Of a DNA stretch of 64,000 bases, positions 15,941-24,567 are shown in pieces. The first letter of the stretch is position 1; each line of letters starts with the position of its first letter. Below the pieces are notes generated by a model, which saw only the letters and a list, made by a program, of their open reading frames with translations, was not told where the DNA came from and searched no databases. A program made the position numbers and the translations under genes. The DNA comes from UBA3478 sp036782715 (GTDB taxonomy: Bacteria > Bacteroidota > Bacteroidia > Flavobacteriales > Flavobacteriaceae). The stretch spans positions 90,903 through 154,902 of the forward strand of contig DAIPYN010000001.1 in assembly GCA_036782715.1 (NCBI GenBank), read 5' to 3'.

Positions 15941-16903
15941 TCGGCTACTGTATCCCGATTCATTATCGTACCAGCCGATGACTTTTACCATTTTTCCGAT
16001 TACAGAGGTCATTTCTGAGTCGAATACACAGGAGTGTGTATTTCGAAGAATATCAACAGAAACGATGGGGTCGGTAGTATAGGATAAAATGCCTTTCCAT
16101 CTAGATTCTTTACTTGCGTTTAAAAAGTGCTGATTAATTCTTTCTACACTCACCGATTCCTTCACATTAAAGGTGATATCGGTTAAAGAGCCATTTGATA
16201 CAGGTACGCGTATACCGCAACCTCCCATGGCGTCAGATAGATTAGGAAATATTCTAGTTAGTGCCTTTGCTGCACCAGTAGTCGTTGGAATAATCGAAGC
16301 AGGAGCAGAACGCGCTCTTCTTAAATCTTTGTGATACTTATCGTGTAACGACTGATCTGAGGTAAAGGAGTGAACAGTGGTTACATATGCCTGATCAATG
16401 CCACATAAATCTTCAATGAGTTGAATCATTGGTGCTGCATTATTCGTGGTACAGGAAGCCCCTGAAAGTATTTTATTAGATAAGTTTACGGTTTGATCAT
16501 TGACTCCTAATACCACCATTGGTATGGTATTCTCTTCAGGAACAGCCGCGAGGATTACCCTTTTTGCCCCTGCGTTTAGATGTTTTTCGAGGTGGCTACG
16601 ATCCTTAAACTGCCCGGTAGATTCTATGACTACATCAATGTTGTGAGCACCCCAATCGATGTCTTCGATATTTCTCTCATTGAAGAAAGCAATAGGTCTA
16701 TTATTTACTACTAGCTTTTGATTTTCAACCTGAATGTTCTTTTCAAGAATCCCGAAAATACTGTCGTATTTTAATAAATGGGCTGCTGAATCTACACCGC
16801 CTAGCTCGTTAATAGCGACTACTTCTAGGTCTTCACAATCTAAGGAAAGTCTTAGGAATCGTCGACCAATTCGGCCTAAGCCATTAATGGCTACTCTGGT
16901 CAT
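15911..16903 (-). CDS. gap: Glyceraldehyde-3-phosphate dehydrogenase, type I (divergent)
   Basis: A 330-residue GAPDH. The Rossmann start is AINGLGRIGRR. The catalytic Cys151 lies in GASCTTNNAAPM, and the catalytic His in TVHSFTSDQ. Two deviations from common glycolytic GAPDH are visible. The residue after AIN is Glu33 rather than Asp, at the position that discriminates NAD from NADP. The second Cys of the usual SCTTNC is Asn. This could be a gluconeogenic or NADP-tolerant paralogue; that is inference. Its ATG overlaps the lipA stop (TAATG). Confidence 0.92.
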   Translation of the reverse strand: MTRVAINGLGRIGRRFLRLSLDCEDLEVVAINELGGVDSAAHLLKYDSIFGILEKNIQVENQKLVVNNRPIAFFNERNIEDIDWGAHNIDVVIESTGQFKDRSHLEKHLNAGAKRVILAAVPEENTIPMVVLGVNDQTVNLSNKILSGASCTTNNAAPMIQLIEDLCGIDQAYVTTVHSFTSDQSLHDKYHKDLRRARSAPASIIPTTTGAAKALTRIFPNLSDAMGGCGIRVPVSNGSLTDITFNVKESVSVERINQHFLNASKESRWKGILSYTTDPIVSVDILRNTHSCVFDSEMTSVIGKMVKVIGWYDNESGYSSRLIDLIKRLS

Positions 16904-17772
16904 TAGTTAACGTGCTTATGCGCTTTGTACGAAGAACGAACTAGTGGTCCACTCTCTACATGTCTAAATCCTAATTCAAGACCGTACTCTTCGTATTTCT
17001 TAAATTGTTCTGGGCTAATGAAGTCTTTGACAGGTAAGTGTTTTTTAGAAGGTTGTAAATATTGACCAATGGTTACTACATCCACTTGATTAGCTCTCAG
17101 ATCACGAAGAGTTTCGTAAACTTCTTCTTCGGTTTCACCTAGGCCTAGCATGATTCCCGATTTAGTTCTTCTTGCTCCTGCGTTTTTGAGGTAATTCAAT
17201 ACCTCCATACTTTTTTCGTATTTCGCTTGAATTCGTACCTCACGGGTTAGACGCTTCACGGTTTCAATATTGTGTGAAATCACCTCTGGGCCTGCCGCGA
17301 TAATTCGATCGAGATGTTCGGTGATTCCTTGAAAATCAGGAATAAGGGTCTCTAAGGTGGTAGATGGACTCATTCTTCTTACTGCCCCGATAGTCTCGGC
17401 CCATAGAATAGATCCCATGTCTTTTAAATCATCTCGATCAACTGAGGTGAGCACCGCATGTTTAATTTTCATGATTTTAATAGAACGCGCAACCTTTTCA
17501 GGTTCAGCCCAATCTACTGATTCTGGACGCCCAGTTTTTACCCCACAAAATCCACAGCTTCTTGTACAGATATTACCTAATATCATAAAGGTGGCAGTAC
17601 CTTCACCCCAACATTCACCCATATTTGGGCAACTTCCTGAGGTGCAAATGGTATGCAGGTTGTATGTGTCTACTAAGCCTCTAAGTTGCTTGTATTTCTC
17701 TCCAGTAGGAAGAGTTACTCGCAACCATTTCGGTTTTCCTTTCTTAGTAATTTTTTCAGGGGTAACTTCCAT
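16903..17772 (-). CDS. lipA: Lipoyl synthase
   Basis: A 289-residue radical-SAM enzyme that inserts two sulfurs into octanoyl groups on lipoyl-dependent enzymes. Both iron-sulfur motifs are intact: the auxiliary cluster CX4CX5C at C43, C48, C54 and the radical-SAM CX3CX2C at C69, C73, C76. The C-terminal RSSYKAH contains the conserved serine that ligates the auxiliary cluster in LipA. It sits 19 bases downstream of an ECF sigma factor gene and overlaps gap by one base, so the four-gene run (65-aa protein, sigma, lipA, gap) is probably one transcript. Confidence 0.97.
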   Translation of the reverse strand: MEVTPEKITKKGKPKWLRVTLPTGEKYKQLRGLVDTYNLHTICTSGSCPNMGECWGEGTATFMILGNICTRSCGFCGVKTGRPESVDWAEPEKVARSIKIMKIKHAVLTSVDRDDLKDMGSILWAETIGAVRRMSPSTTLETLIPDFQGITEHLDRIIAAGPEVISHNIETVKRLTREVRIQAKYEKSMEVLNYLKNAGARRTKSGIMLGLGETEEEVYETLRDLRANQVDVVTIGQYLQPSKKHLPVKDFISPEQFKKYEEYGLELGFRHVESGPLVRSSYKAHKHVN

Positions 17773-17791
17773 TATTTTCTTTTTGACAAAA

Positions 17792-18343
17792 TTAGGAGTT
17801 ATTCTTCAAATTATCTGCAAGAGACCTCCTTGCTCTTAGTAATAAAACCTTAATGTTTCCTTCAGATTGATCGAGTCGATTAGCAATTTCAGCAATAGGC
17901 AGTTCATCGAAATATCGCAGCTGAAGAACGGTCTGGTGCTTAGGTGTTAGTTTCTCAATTCCAGCTTTGAGCTGACGATCCTGAATTTCATCTGCTTCTC
18001 TTTCTTCAAGGGTAGTTGAGTCATCAATAACTTCAGAATTCTCTTCTATAAACGCATCGAAAATTTCACCCTTCTTTCTAGATCTGAGAAGGTCAATGTG
18101 TAAGTTTTTTGAGATGGTGATGAGCCAAGTATTGAATTGAAAATTGGAGTCGTAACGATCTAATTTGTCAAAAGCCTTTGCAAAGGTTTGAATACATAAA
18201 TCTTCGGCATCAAAGGGATCTACGTTTCGGCTAAGATGAAAACGATAAACCTGATCCCAATACTCATTAAGGAGTTGATTGAAAGCAAGTTGATTCCCTT
18301 GTTTAGCTTCTAGAATCAGTTGTTGTATTTGATCCTTACCCAA
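17792..18343 (-). CDS. ECF-type RNA polymerase sigma factor
   Basis: A 183-residue sigma-70 family factor. Region 2 is recognisable at residues ~20-90 (YWDQVYRFHL, FDAEDLCIQTFAKAF, FNTWLITISKNLHIDLLR), followed by an acidic linker. Region 4 with its helix-turn-helix is at ~130-180 (LTPKHQTVLQLRYFDELPIAEIANRL, SEGNIKVLLLRAR). It lies 6 bases downstream of a tiny Cys-rich membrane protein. No classical anti-sigma gene follows; lipA is next. Its regulon is unknown. Confidence 0.93.
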   Translation of the reverse strand: MGKDQIQQLILEAKQGNQLAFNQLLNEYWDQVYRFHLSRNVDPFDAEDLCIQTFAKAFDKLDRYDSNFQFNTWLITISKNLHIDLLRSRKKGEIFDAFIEENSEVIDDSTTLEEREADEIQDRQLKAGIEKLTPKHQTVLQLRYFDELPIAEIANRLDQSEGNIKVLLLRARRSLADNLKNNS

Positions 18344-18349
18344 ATTAGA

Positions 18350-18547
18350 TTAATTAAGGGCTTCTTTTTTACATTGCTCCGAAGGAGCTTTTCCGCAATA
18401 ACTGCAGTTTTCACCCTCTTTATTAAGGAATGGGCTCTGACTCGCACAAGTTCCCGCGAACTCACCATCTTTTTTAGCCCATAGTTTAATCGCGATACCA
18501 GCAACTGCTAGGAGTAAAATGCCGGCGGTTAATAGAACTAATTTCAT
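18350..18547 (-). CDS. Small Cys-rich single-span membrane protein (65 aa)
   Basis: A 65-residue protein with one hydrophobic helix (residues ~3-21, LVLLTAGILLLAVAGIAIK), then positive residues KLWAKK, then a hydrophilic tail with four Cys at 34, 48, 51 and 59 (GTCASQSP, CSYCGK). The positive-inside rule suggests the Cys tail faces the cytoplasm. Similar proteins labelled 'membrane or secreted protein' occur in Flavobacteriia. It is encoded just ahead of the ECF sigma factor, and its promoter box ends 4 nt from the ATG. The Cys pattern could bind metal or sense redox, but no function is known. Confidence 0.78.
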   Translation of the reverse strand: MKLVLLTAGILLLAVAGIAIKLWAKKDGEFAGTCASQSPFLNKEGENCSYCGKAPSEQCKKEALN

Positions 18548-18551
18548 AGCG

Positions 18552-18559
18552 CAAATTTA
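18552..18559 (-). promoter_or_regulatory. -7 box for the Cys-rich protein/sigma/lipA/gap unit
   Basis: TAAATTTG on the minus strand, separated from the ATG at 18547 by only 4 nt (CGCT). The mRNA should start within a base or so of the start codon. Confidence 0.55.
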
Positions 18560-18567
18560 CGAACAAA

Positions 18568-19557
18568 CTAGAGAATAGTTACTTCGGGTTCTAGTCTAAT
18601 TCTAAATTGATCAAATACTTTTTTTTGAATCTGAATAGAGAGATTGGCGATCTCTGTACCAGAGGCATTTCCTTTGTTGACTAGAACCAATGCTTGTTGG
18701 TCGTGAACTCCTGCATCTCCTTTGAAATAGCCTTTGAATCCGGCTTTTTCGATTAGCCATCCGGCTGCCACCTTGACACCATCAGATGCAGGGTAAAGCG
18801 GTAAATCGCTGAATTCCCCCTTGAGTTGAAGGGCAAGGTCTTCTTTGATCACCGGATTTTTGAAAAAACTACCAGCGTTTCCTAATTTATTGGGGTCGGG
18901 TAGTTTCGATTTTCTGATTTCAATGACTAATTCTGCAATCTTTTTGGGGGTGGGTTTAATTTCTGGATGGTCCTCAAAATAGTTTTTAAGTGGAGCGTAG
19001 GTGATGTTTAATTCTGCAGCTTTAGATGGGAGTACATAGGATACCGCCCAGATAATAAAACGACTTTTACCTTCGTTCTTGAAAAAGCTATTTCTGTAAC
19101 CAAACTGACATTGCTCCTTAGAAAATTGAACCCAAGTTAGATTTGAACAGTCTAATGCAAGGCAGGATTCAAAAAATTGATTTTGTTCTACCCCATATGC
19201 ACCTATATTTTGAATAGGTGCGGCTCCTACACTACTCGGTATCAATGAAAGATTTTCTAAACCACACAGATCTAGTGAAAGTGTATACTGAACAAGATCA
19301 TCCCAAGACTCACCAGCTGCCGCCGTTACTTTTACTAGGTCATTCTCCCAATTTTCGGTAGTAATTCCTTTGTTTGCAATCACGATGACGGGTTGTTCGA
19401 GATCCTTAGTAAATAGGATGTTACTACCCTTTCCTAGAATCAACGCGTTGGGGTACAGCTGTAGAGCTTCTACCAAAGCTTGTTTACTTTCAACAGTGAT
19501 TAGGAGAGGAGTTTTTACAGATACTCCAAAAGTGTTGTACGGTTTTAGGTCGATCAC
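18568..19557 (-). CDS. murB: UDP-N-acetylenolpyruvoylglucosamine reductase
   Basis: A 329-residue FAD enzyme that reduces UDP-GlcNAc-enolpyruvate to UDP-MurNAc in peptidoglycan synthesis. FAD-binding ALILGKGSNILF, then IGAYGVE, the YRNSFFK loop, and GNAGSFFKNP with the catalytic serine are all present. The Tyr-containing YRNS segment and length indicate the type I (E. coli-like) enzyme. It follows the aminotransferase gene after 7 bases on the same strand, suggesting co-transcription. Confidence 0.96.
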   Translation of the reverse strand: MIDLKPYNTFGVSVKTPLLITVESKQALVEALQLYPNALILGKGSNILFTKDLEQPVIVIANKGITTENWENDLVKVTAAAGESWDDLVQYTLSLDLCGLENLSLIPSSVGAAPIQNIGAYGVEQNQFFESCLALDCSNLTWVQFSKEQCQFGYRNSFFKNEGKSRFIIWAVSYVLPSKAAELNITYAPLKNYFEDHPEIKPTPKKIAELVIEIRKSKLPDPNKLGNAGSFFKNPVIKEDLALQLKGEFSDLPLYPASDGVKVAAGWLIEKAGFKGYFKGDAGVHDQQALVLVNKGNASGTEIANLSIQIQKKVFDQFRIRLEPEVTIL

Positions 19558-19564
19558 TTTATAT

Positions 19565-20764
19565 TTAAACGTTGGTTTTTTTATAGGAGTTTAAGGCAAT
19601 TTCTAATAATCGAATAGCTCTTTTGAGTGATTCTATCTCTAATACATAGGCGATGCGCACTTGATTAATTCCTTGTCCTTTTGTGGCATAAAAACCGGCT
19701 GCAGGGGCGAGCATGACCGTTTCACCTTCAAATTCAAAATGTTCTAAAAGCCATTGTGAAAAATGTTCTGCATCTGACACCGGTAGCTCTGCAATTAAAT
19801 AGAATGCCCCTTGAGGATCAGACACTCGAATCCCATCGATTGCTGATAATCCTTCTTTCAGTACAAGCCTTCTATTGTTGTATTCCGTATTGACCTCTTT
19901 TAAATAGGATGGAGGAGTTTCTAAAGCCGCTTCACTTGCAATTTGGGCTAATGTCGGAGGAGAAAGTCGAGCTTGCGCAAATTTCATAATGCAAGACCGA
20001 ACTTCTTTGTTTTTTGTCACCACGTAGCCAATTCGTGCTCCGCACATACTGTAACGTTTAGAAACAGAATCTACTACAACAACGTGCTCTTGCATGCCTT
20101 CGAGAAGAAGCGCCGAATGAAATTGATTTTCACCGTAGACAAATTCTCTATAAACTTCGTCAACAATCAAAAATAAGTCGTGTTTTTTGCACAGGTCAGC
20201 TAGAAATTCAAGCTCTTCTAGCGTATATACATAGCCCGTTGGATTTGACGGGTTACATATTAGAATCGCCTTGGTACGCTTATTGATTTTGGATTCAAAT
20301 GCCTCACGATTGGGTAGGGCAAAGTTATTGTCGATGGATGCAGTGACTGACTTTACAACTAAATTATTTGCAGCTGCAAATCCGTTATAATTCGCATAAA
20401 AGGGTTCTGGGATAATAATTTCATCTTCGGCGTCTAATAGACTTGCCATAACAAAAGACAGTGCCTCAGAACCCCCGGTAGTAATAATTAAATCGTCTGC
20501 TGTAACATTTGCACCAAAACTGTTATAGTAGGTTGCAACTTTAGATCTGTGCTCATCACTCCCTTCAGTTCGACTGTATGCAAGGGTGTCTAAACTTAAA
20601 TTCTTTATCGCATGAATAGCACTATCTGGTGTCTTTATATCGGGTTGTCCGATATTTAGATGAAGTACATGAATACCTCTATTCTTAGCTGATTGAGCGA
20701 AAGGAACGAGTTTGCGAATAGGGGATTGCGGCATCGCACTTCCCTTAGCAGATATCTTAGGCAT
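19565..20764 (-). CDS. PLP-dependent aminotransferase, class I/II fold I
   Basis: A 399-residue aspartate-aminotransferase-like enzyme. The PLP lysine is K236 in VDSVSKRYSMCGARIGY. The NPSNPTG motif and LIVDEVYREF (PLP-ring Asp) are present, and the substrate-binding Arg lies in the C-terminal QVRIAYV segment. The N-terminus LHLNIGQPD is typical of the AspC-like alpha subgroup. Donor/acceptor specificity cannot be read from sequence. It is upstream of murB with a 7-base gap. Confidence 0.92.
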   Translation of the reverse strand: MPKISAKGSAMPQSPIRKLVPFAQSAKNRGIHVLHLNIGQPDIKTPDSAIHAIKNLSLDTLAYSRTEGSDEHRSKVATYYNSFGANVTADDLIITTGGSEALSFVMASLLDAEDEIIIPEPFYANYNGFAAANNLVVKSVTASIDNNFALPNREAFESKINKRTKAILICNPSNPTGYVYTLEELEFLADLCKKHDLFLIVDEVYREFVYGENQFHSALLLEGMQEHVVVVDSVSKRYSMCGARIGYVVTKNKEVRSCIMKFAQARLSPPTLAQIASEAALETPPSYLKEVNTEYNNRRLVLKEGLSAIDGIRVSDPQGAFYLIAELPVSDAEHFSQWLLEHFEFEGETVMLAPAAGFYATKGQGINQVRIAYVLEIESLKRAIRLLEIALNSYKKTNV

Positions 20765-20790
20765 ACGGTTTTGGTAGTAAAGGTACCAAA

Positions 20791-21171
20791 TTAGTCGATG
20801 ATATTCCCGCTGATTTTAATGCTGTAAACACCAGAACTCTCACTTGTTATCAAGGTAAGTACCTTTCTGAACGGGCCTTTCAAAAGATCATTAGAAATAC
20901 GAATTCCTATACTATCTCTTCGGTTAGGCTGAATGAGGTCAGGTTTATAAACTACGTCGTATCCGTAAGATACGTGGGTCTCTAGAAGCTTAACCGTATC
21001 CTTAGAGCGGTTATTGAAATGAAGGTAATGCACCCTAGGATTACTCTTTGAAACAGATCCGATGGTAATTAAGTCTGATTCAAAAGCTAGCCTAGCCTCT
21101 TGTGCGTGCATCTTTGTTGTAAAAATGAACGAAGCTAAAAAGAGTACAAATATAACTTCTTGCCGTCGCAT
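20791..21171 (-). CDS. Exported DUF1573-like protein
   Basis: A 126-residue protein with an N-terminal signal peptide (VIFVLFLASFIFTTKMHAQ). The mature ~100 residues form one Ig-like beta sandwich of the DUF1573/ASH type: an opening FESDLITIGSVSKSNP strand, a central YLHFNNRSKDTVKLLE strand pair, and a closing SIKISGNI strand. The paired cysteines found in many DUF1573 domains are absent. Function is unknown; it probably binds or scaffolds in the periplasm. It ends 26 bases before the aminotransferase gene. Confidence 0.75.
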   Translation of the reverse strand: MRRQEVIFVLFLASFIFTTKMHAQEARLAFESDLITIGSVSKSNPRVHYLHFNNRSKDTVKLLETHVSYGYDVVYKPDLIQPNRRDSIGIRISNDLLKGPFRKVLTLITSESSGVYSIKISGNIID

Positions 21172-21234
21172 GATACAATTTTAAAGTAATGTGTCTTAGA
21201 GGCAAATAACTTTTATAAATGATATGATCTTTCC

Positions 21235-21242
21235 TATTTTTG
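21235..21242 (+). promoter_or_regulatory. -7 box for valS
   Basis: TATTTTTG with a predicted start near 21246. This places the in-frame TTG at 21240 upstream of the transcript and supports the ATG at 21282 (leader about 36 nt). Confidence 0.55.
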
Positions 21243-21281
21243 TCGGTATTTGACGAATCACCTTATCCTTATCTTTTCCCT

Positions 21282-23915
21282 ATGGAAATAGCTGCCCAAT
21301 ATAGCCCTGAGAACATCGAGCAAAAATGGTACGAACATTGGATCGCTAATCAGCTTTTTGAATCGAAAGTTGATGAGCGCGAGCCTTATACCATCGTTAT
21401 ACCTCCACCGAATGTCACAGGGGTACTCCATATGGGGCATATGCTGAATAACACTATTCAGGATGTTTTGATTCGTCGCGCTCGACTGCAAGGAAAAAAT
21501 GCCTGTTGGGTGCCTGGTACAGATCACGCCTCTATTGCAACAGAAGCAAAAGTGGTTGCCCGACTAAAGGAGCAGGGTATTGAGAAATCTTCACTTTCTA
21601 GAGAGGAGTTTTTGAAGCACGCTTGGGATTGGACCGATGAGTATGGAGGGGTTATTCTTAAGCAGTTACGACGATTAGGTGCTTCATGTGACTGGTCTAG
21701 AACCAAATTCACCATGGACCCAGATCTTTATGATTCTGTGATTAAGGTGTTTGTAGATCTATATGATAAAGGGTTGATTTATAGAGGGTACCGAATGGTT
21801 AATTGGGACCCAAAAGCCCAAACTACCCTTTCTGATGAAGAAGTGATCTACAAAGAAATGCAGGGCTCACTGTACTACTTAAGTTATCGTTTTGTAGAGG
21901 GAGAAGGCGAAATAACCGTTGCTACTACTAGACCTGAAACGATATTTGGCGACGTTGCTATCTGTGTCAACTCTGAAGATGAACGATATCAATCGTTAAT
22001 TGGTAAAAAGGTTCGAGTACCGATTTGTAATCGTGAAATTCCTATTATCGCAGATTCCTACGTTGATCCCGAGTTTGGGACAGGTTGCCTTAAAATTACT
22101 CCCGCGCACGATATCAATGATAAAACTATCGGAGATAAGTTCGACCTAGCCATCTATGACGTATTTAATGCAGACGGAACGCTCAATGCTCATGCCATGC
22201 ATTATGAGGGTAGAGATCGTTTTGAAGTTCGTGATTCAATAGCTGAAGAGTTAAATGAACTCGGATTGTTAATTAAGAAAGAGTCACATCTGAATAACGT
22301 TGGTACTTCTGAGCGCACAGGGGCTGTTATTGAACCAAGGTTATCAGATCAATGGTTCTTAAAGATGGAAGAGTTGGTCAAGCCTGCTATAACTTCTGTA
22401 CTTGAAGATCATTCGATTCAACTTTATCCGAAAAAATTCGAAAACACCTATCGCCACTGGCTAGAGAATATCAGAGATTGGAATATTTCTCGACAGCTTT
22501 GGTGGGGTCAACAAATCCCTGCCTATTACTACGGTGATGGCCAAATGGTCGTTGCGACCTCTATAGAAGAAGCCGTTGAAAAAGCGAATCAGCTAGCAAA
22601 ACAGAAAGGAGAGGCAAAGACTTATACTGCTGAAGATTTGACTCAAGATGAAGATGTTTTAGACACTTGGTTCTCTTCTTGGCTTTGGCCGATTAGTGTG
22701 TTTAACGGTATCCTTGATCCTGAAAATGAAGAGATCAACTATTATTATCCTACCCAAGATTTAGTCACCGGTCCAGATATCCTCTTTTTCTGGGTAGCTC
22801 GTATGATTATTGCGGGTTATGAGTACCGAGATGCGCCACCATTTACTAGCGTGTATTTAACAGGATTGGTTAGAGATAAACAAGGCCGAAAGATGAGTAA
22901 GTCTCTAGGTAATTCTCCAGACGCTCTAGGTCTGATTGATACCTATGGTGCAGATGCAGTTCGTGTCGGATTATTACTCAGCTCCGCTGCCGGTAACGAC
23001 TTACTTTTCGACGAATCGCTATGCGATCAAGGTCGTAGTTTCGCTAATAAAATCTGGAATGCATTTAGATTAATTAAGAGCTTTGAGGTAGCTGATATTG
23101 AACAACCTTTATATGCCAAACAGGGGATTGAATGGTTTGAAGCCTCCTTTGCCGCAGCATTAGAGCAGATTGAGGATCACTATCAGAAGTACCGTATTTC
23201 AGATGTTCTGATGAGCATTTATCGTTTGATATGGGATGACTTCTGTTCTTGGTTGTTAGAAATTATCAAACCAGCATATGGTAGCCCCATTGATCAAACC
23301 ACCCTAGACCAGGTAATTGATATTTTAGACAGGCTGCTAGTTACTTTGCATCCATTTATGCCTTTCCTAACCGAGGAACTGTGGCAATCTTTAACATTAA
23401 GAGACTCAAAGGACTCGATTTGTGTCGCAAGTATGCCTAAGGCAAAAGTGTATAAACAAGATACTTTAAGGGCCTTTGAAACGTCAAAGGAGGTGGTTAG
23501 TGCGATTCGATCCATAAGAAAAGAGAAGAGTATTGCCTTTAAAGAGTCGTTAGAGCTCCTAGTGACCGATGTTATTGATTTTGAATTATATGCTGAGGTA
23601 GCTGCTAAGTTGGCCAATACGAGTTTACCTCAAAGGGTTGAAGCGGCTCCAGGGGCTTGTTCTAGTTTTAGAGTGAGTAAAACAGAGTTTTTTATTCCAC
23701 TGAGCGAAGGGGTAGATCTTGAGGCAGAACGGGAAAAGATTCAAAAAGAAATTGATTACCTTAAAGGATTCTTGGCTTCAGTAGACAAGAAATTAAGCAA
23801 TGAGCGATTTGTATCAAACGCCCCTGAAAAGGTTATTGAATTAGAGCGTAAAAAGGCCGCTGATGCTCAAGAAAAGATTGAAGGATTAGAGAAGAGCCTT
23901 GGATTACTTCAATAA
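21282..23915 (+). CDS. valS: Valine--tRNA ligase
   Basis: An 877-residue class I aminoacyl-tRNA synthetase. The HIGH motif is HMGH at residues 50-53 within PPPNVTGVLHMGHML, and the KMSKS motif begins at residue 537 (KMSKSLGNSPD). The CP1 editing domain is recognisable by VATTRPETIFGD. A C-terminal coiled-coil arm (EREKIQKEIDYLKGFL, KVIELERKKAADAQEK) is present as in ValRS. The start at 21282 (MEIAAQYSPENIEQKWY) matches the family; an upstream TTG is excluded by the promoter position. It overlaps the convergent psd gene by 12 bases. Confidence 0.97.
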   Translation: MEIAAQYSPENIEQKWYEHWIANQLFESKVDEREPYTIVIPPPNVTGVLHMGHMLNNTIQDVLIRRARLQGKNACWVPGTDHASIATEAKVVARLKEQGIEKSSLSREEFLKHAWDWTDEYGGVILKQLRRLGASCDWSRTKFTMDPDLYDSVIKVFVDLYDKGLIYRGYRMVNWDPKAQTTLSDEEVIYKEMQGSLYYLSYRFVEGEGEITVATTRPETIFGDVAICVNSEDERYQSLIGKKVRVPICNREIPIIADSYVDPEFGTGCLKITPAHDINDKTIGDKFDLAIYDVFNADGTLNAHAMHYEGRDRFEVRDSIAEELNELGLLIKKESHLNNVGTSERTGAVIEPRLSDQWFLKMEELVKPAITSVLEDHSIQLYPKKFENTYRHWLENIRDWNISRQLWWGQQIPAYYYGDGQMVVATSIEEAVEKANQLAKQKGEAKTYTAEDLTQDEDVLDTWFSSWLWPISVFNGILDPENEEINYYYPTQDLVTGPDILFFWVARMIIAGYEYRDAPPFTSVYLTGLVRDKQGRKMSKSLGNSPDALGLIDTYGADAVRVGLLLSSAAGNDLLFDESLCDQGRSFANKIWNAFRLIKSFEVADIEQPLYAKQGIEWFEASFAAALEQIEDHYQKYRISDVLMSIYRLIWDDFCSWLLEIIKPAYGSPIDQTTLDQVIDILDRLLVTLHPFMPFLTEELWQSLTLRDSKDSICVASMPKAKVYKQDTLRAFETSKEVVSAIRSIRKEKSIAFKESLELLVTDVIDFELYAEVAAKLANTSLPQRVEAAPGACSSFRVSKTEFFIPLSEGVDLEAEREKIQKEIDYLKGFLASVDKKLSNERFVSNAPEKVIELERKKAADAQEKIEGLEKSLGLLQ

Positions 23916-24557
23916 TTCAGCGATAATCGTTTCACCTCCCTTGACTTTTTGGTCGAGAGATACATTCATTTTGGCGTCATTGGGTACGATCACGTCTATT
24001 CGTGAACCGAACTTGATAAAGCCTGCGTCTTCACCGGCTTTAACGGAATCTCCGACCTTAGCGTAATTAACAATTCTTCGTGCAAGCGCTCCTGCAATTT
24101 GTCGATAAAGTATGGGCTCACCACTCGGATGCTCAATTACCACTGTGGTTCTTTCATTGTGCGTGCTTGATTTTGGGTGCCAAGCTACTAGGTATTTTCC
24201 ATGATGGTATTGACTGTAGAGTACCTTTCCATCAAATGGATATCTCGTCACGTGAACATTTAGTGGCGACATGAAAATTGAAATCAGTGTTCTTGGTTCT
24301 CCAAAATATTCATGATCGGTAAAAGGTTCAATTTTGACTACCGTACCATCAGAAGGTGCGAGAATACCCTTTTCAGATTTTGGTGAGTTTCGCTTAGGGT
24401 TGCGAAAAAACTGTAAAATGATGATCCATAGAAATACACCAGCTATTATTGGTAAACTACCCAGAATTGTAGACTCGATACTCATACCTAGCCAAATACA
24501 TAAAACCAAAACTAGCGTAGCTAGTGCAATAGTAGGGTAACCTTCTTTGTGAAACAT
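23904..24557 (-). CDS. psd: Phosphatidylserine decarboxylase, compact family
   Basis: A 217-residue pyruvoyl-dependent decarboxylase precursor, making phosphatidylethanolamine. Two N-terminal membrane segments (residues ~9-28 and ~31-50) precede the catalytic part. The self-cleavage site is the GS pair in IKFGSRID, with Ser185 the expected pyruvoyl precursor. APSDGTV (D70) and SPLNVHVTR (H102) are further conserved segments. This short form lacks a long beta-subunit extension. It lies downstream of cdsA (10-base gap), so two phospholipid steps are co-encoded. Confidence 0.94.
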   Translation of the reverse strand: MFHKEGYPTIALATLVLVLCIWLGMSIESTILGSLPIIAGVFLWIIILQFFRNPKRNSPKSEKGILAPSDGTVVKIEPFTDHEYFGEPRTLISIFMSPLNVHVTRYPFDGKVLYSQYHHGKYLVAWHPKSSTHNERTTVVIEHPSGEPILYRQIAGALARRIVNYAKVGDSVKAGEDAGFIKFGSRIDVIVPNDAKMNVSLDQKVKGGETIIAELLK

Positions 24558-24567
24558 AGATGTTTAA

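Noticed and set aside
21172..21281. T-box riboswitch upstream of valS
   Set aside because: The 5' leader is only about 36 nt from the promoter and contains no terminator or T-box core.
21240..21281. TTG start giving valS 14 extra residues
   Set aside because: The TTG overlaps the -7 box and would lie upstream of the transcript; the ATG at 21282 matches family N-termini.
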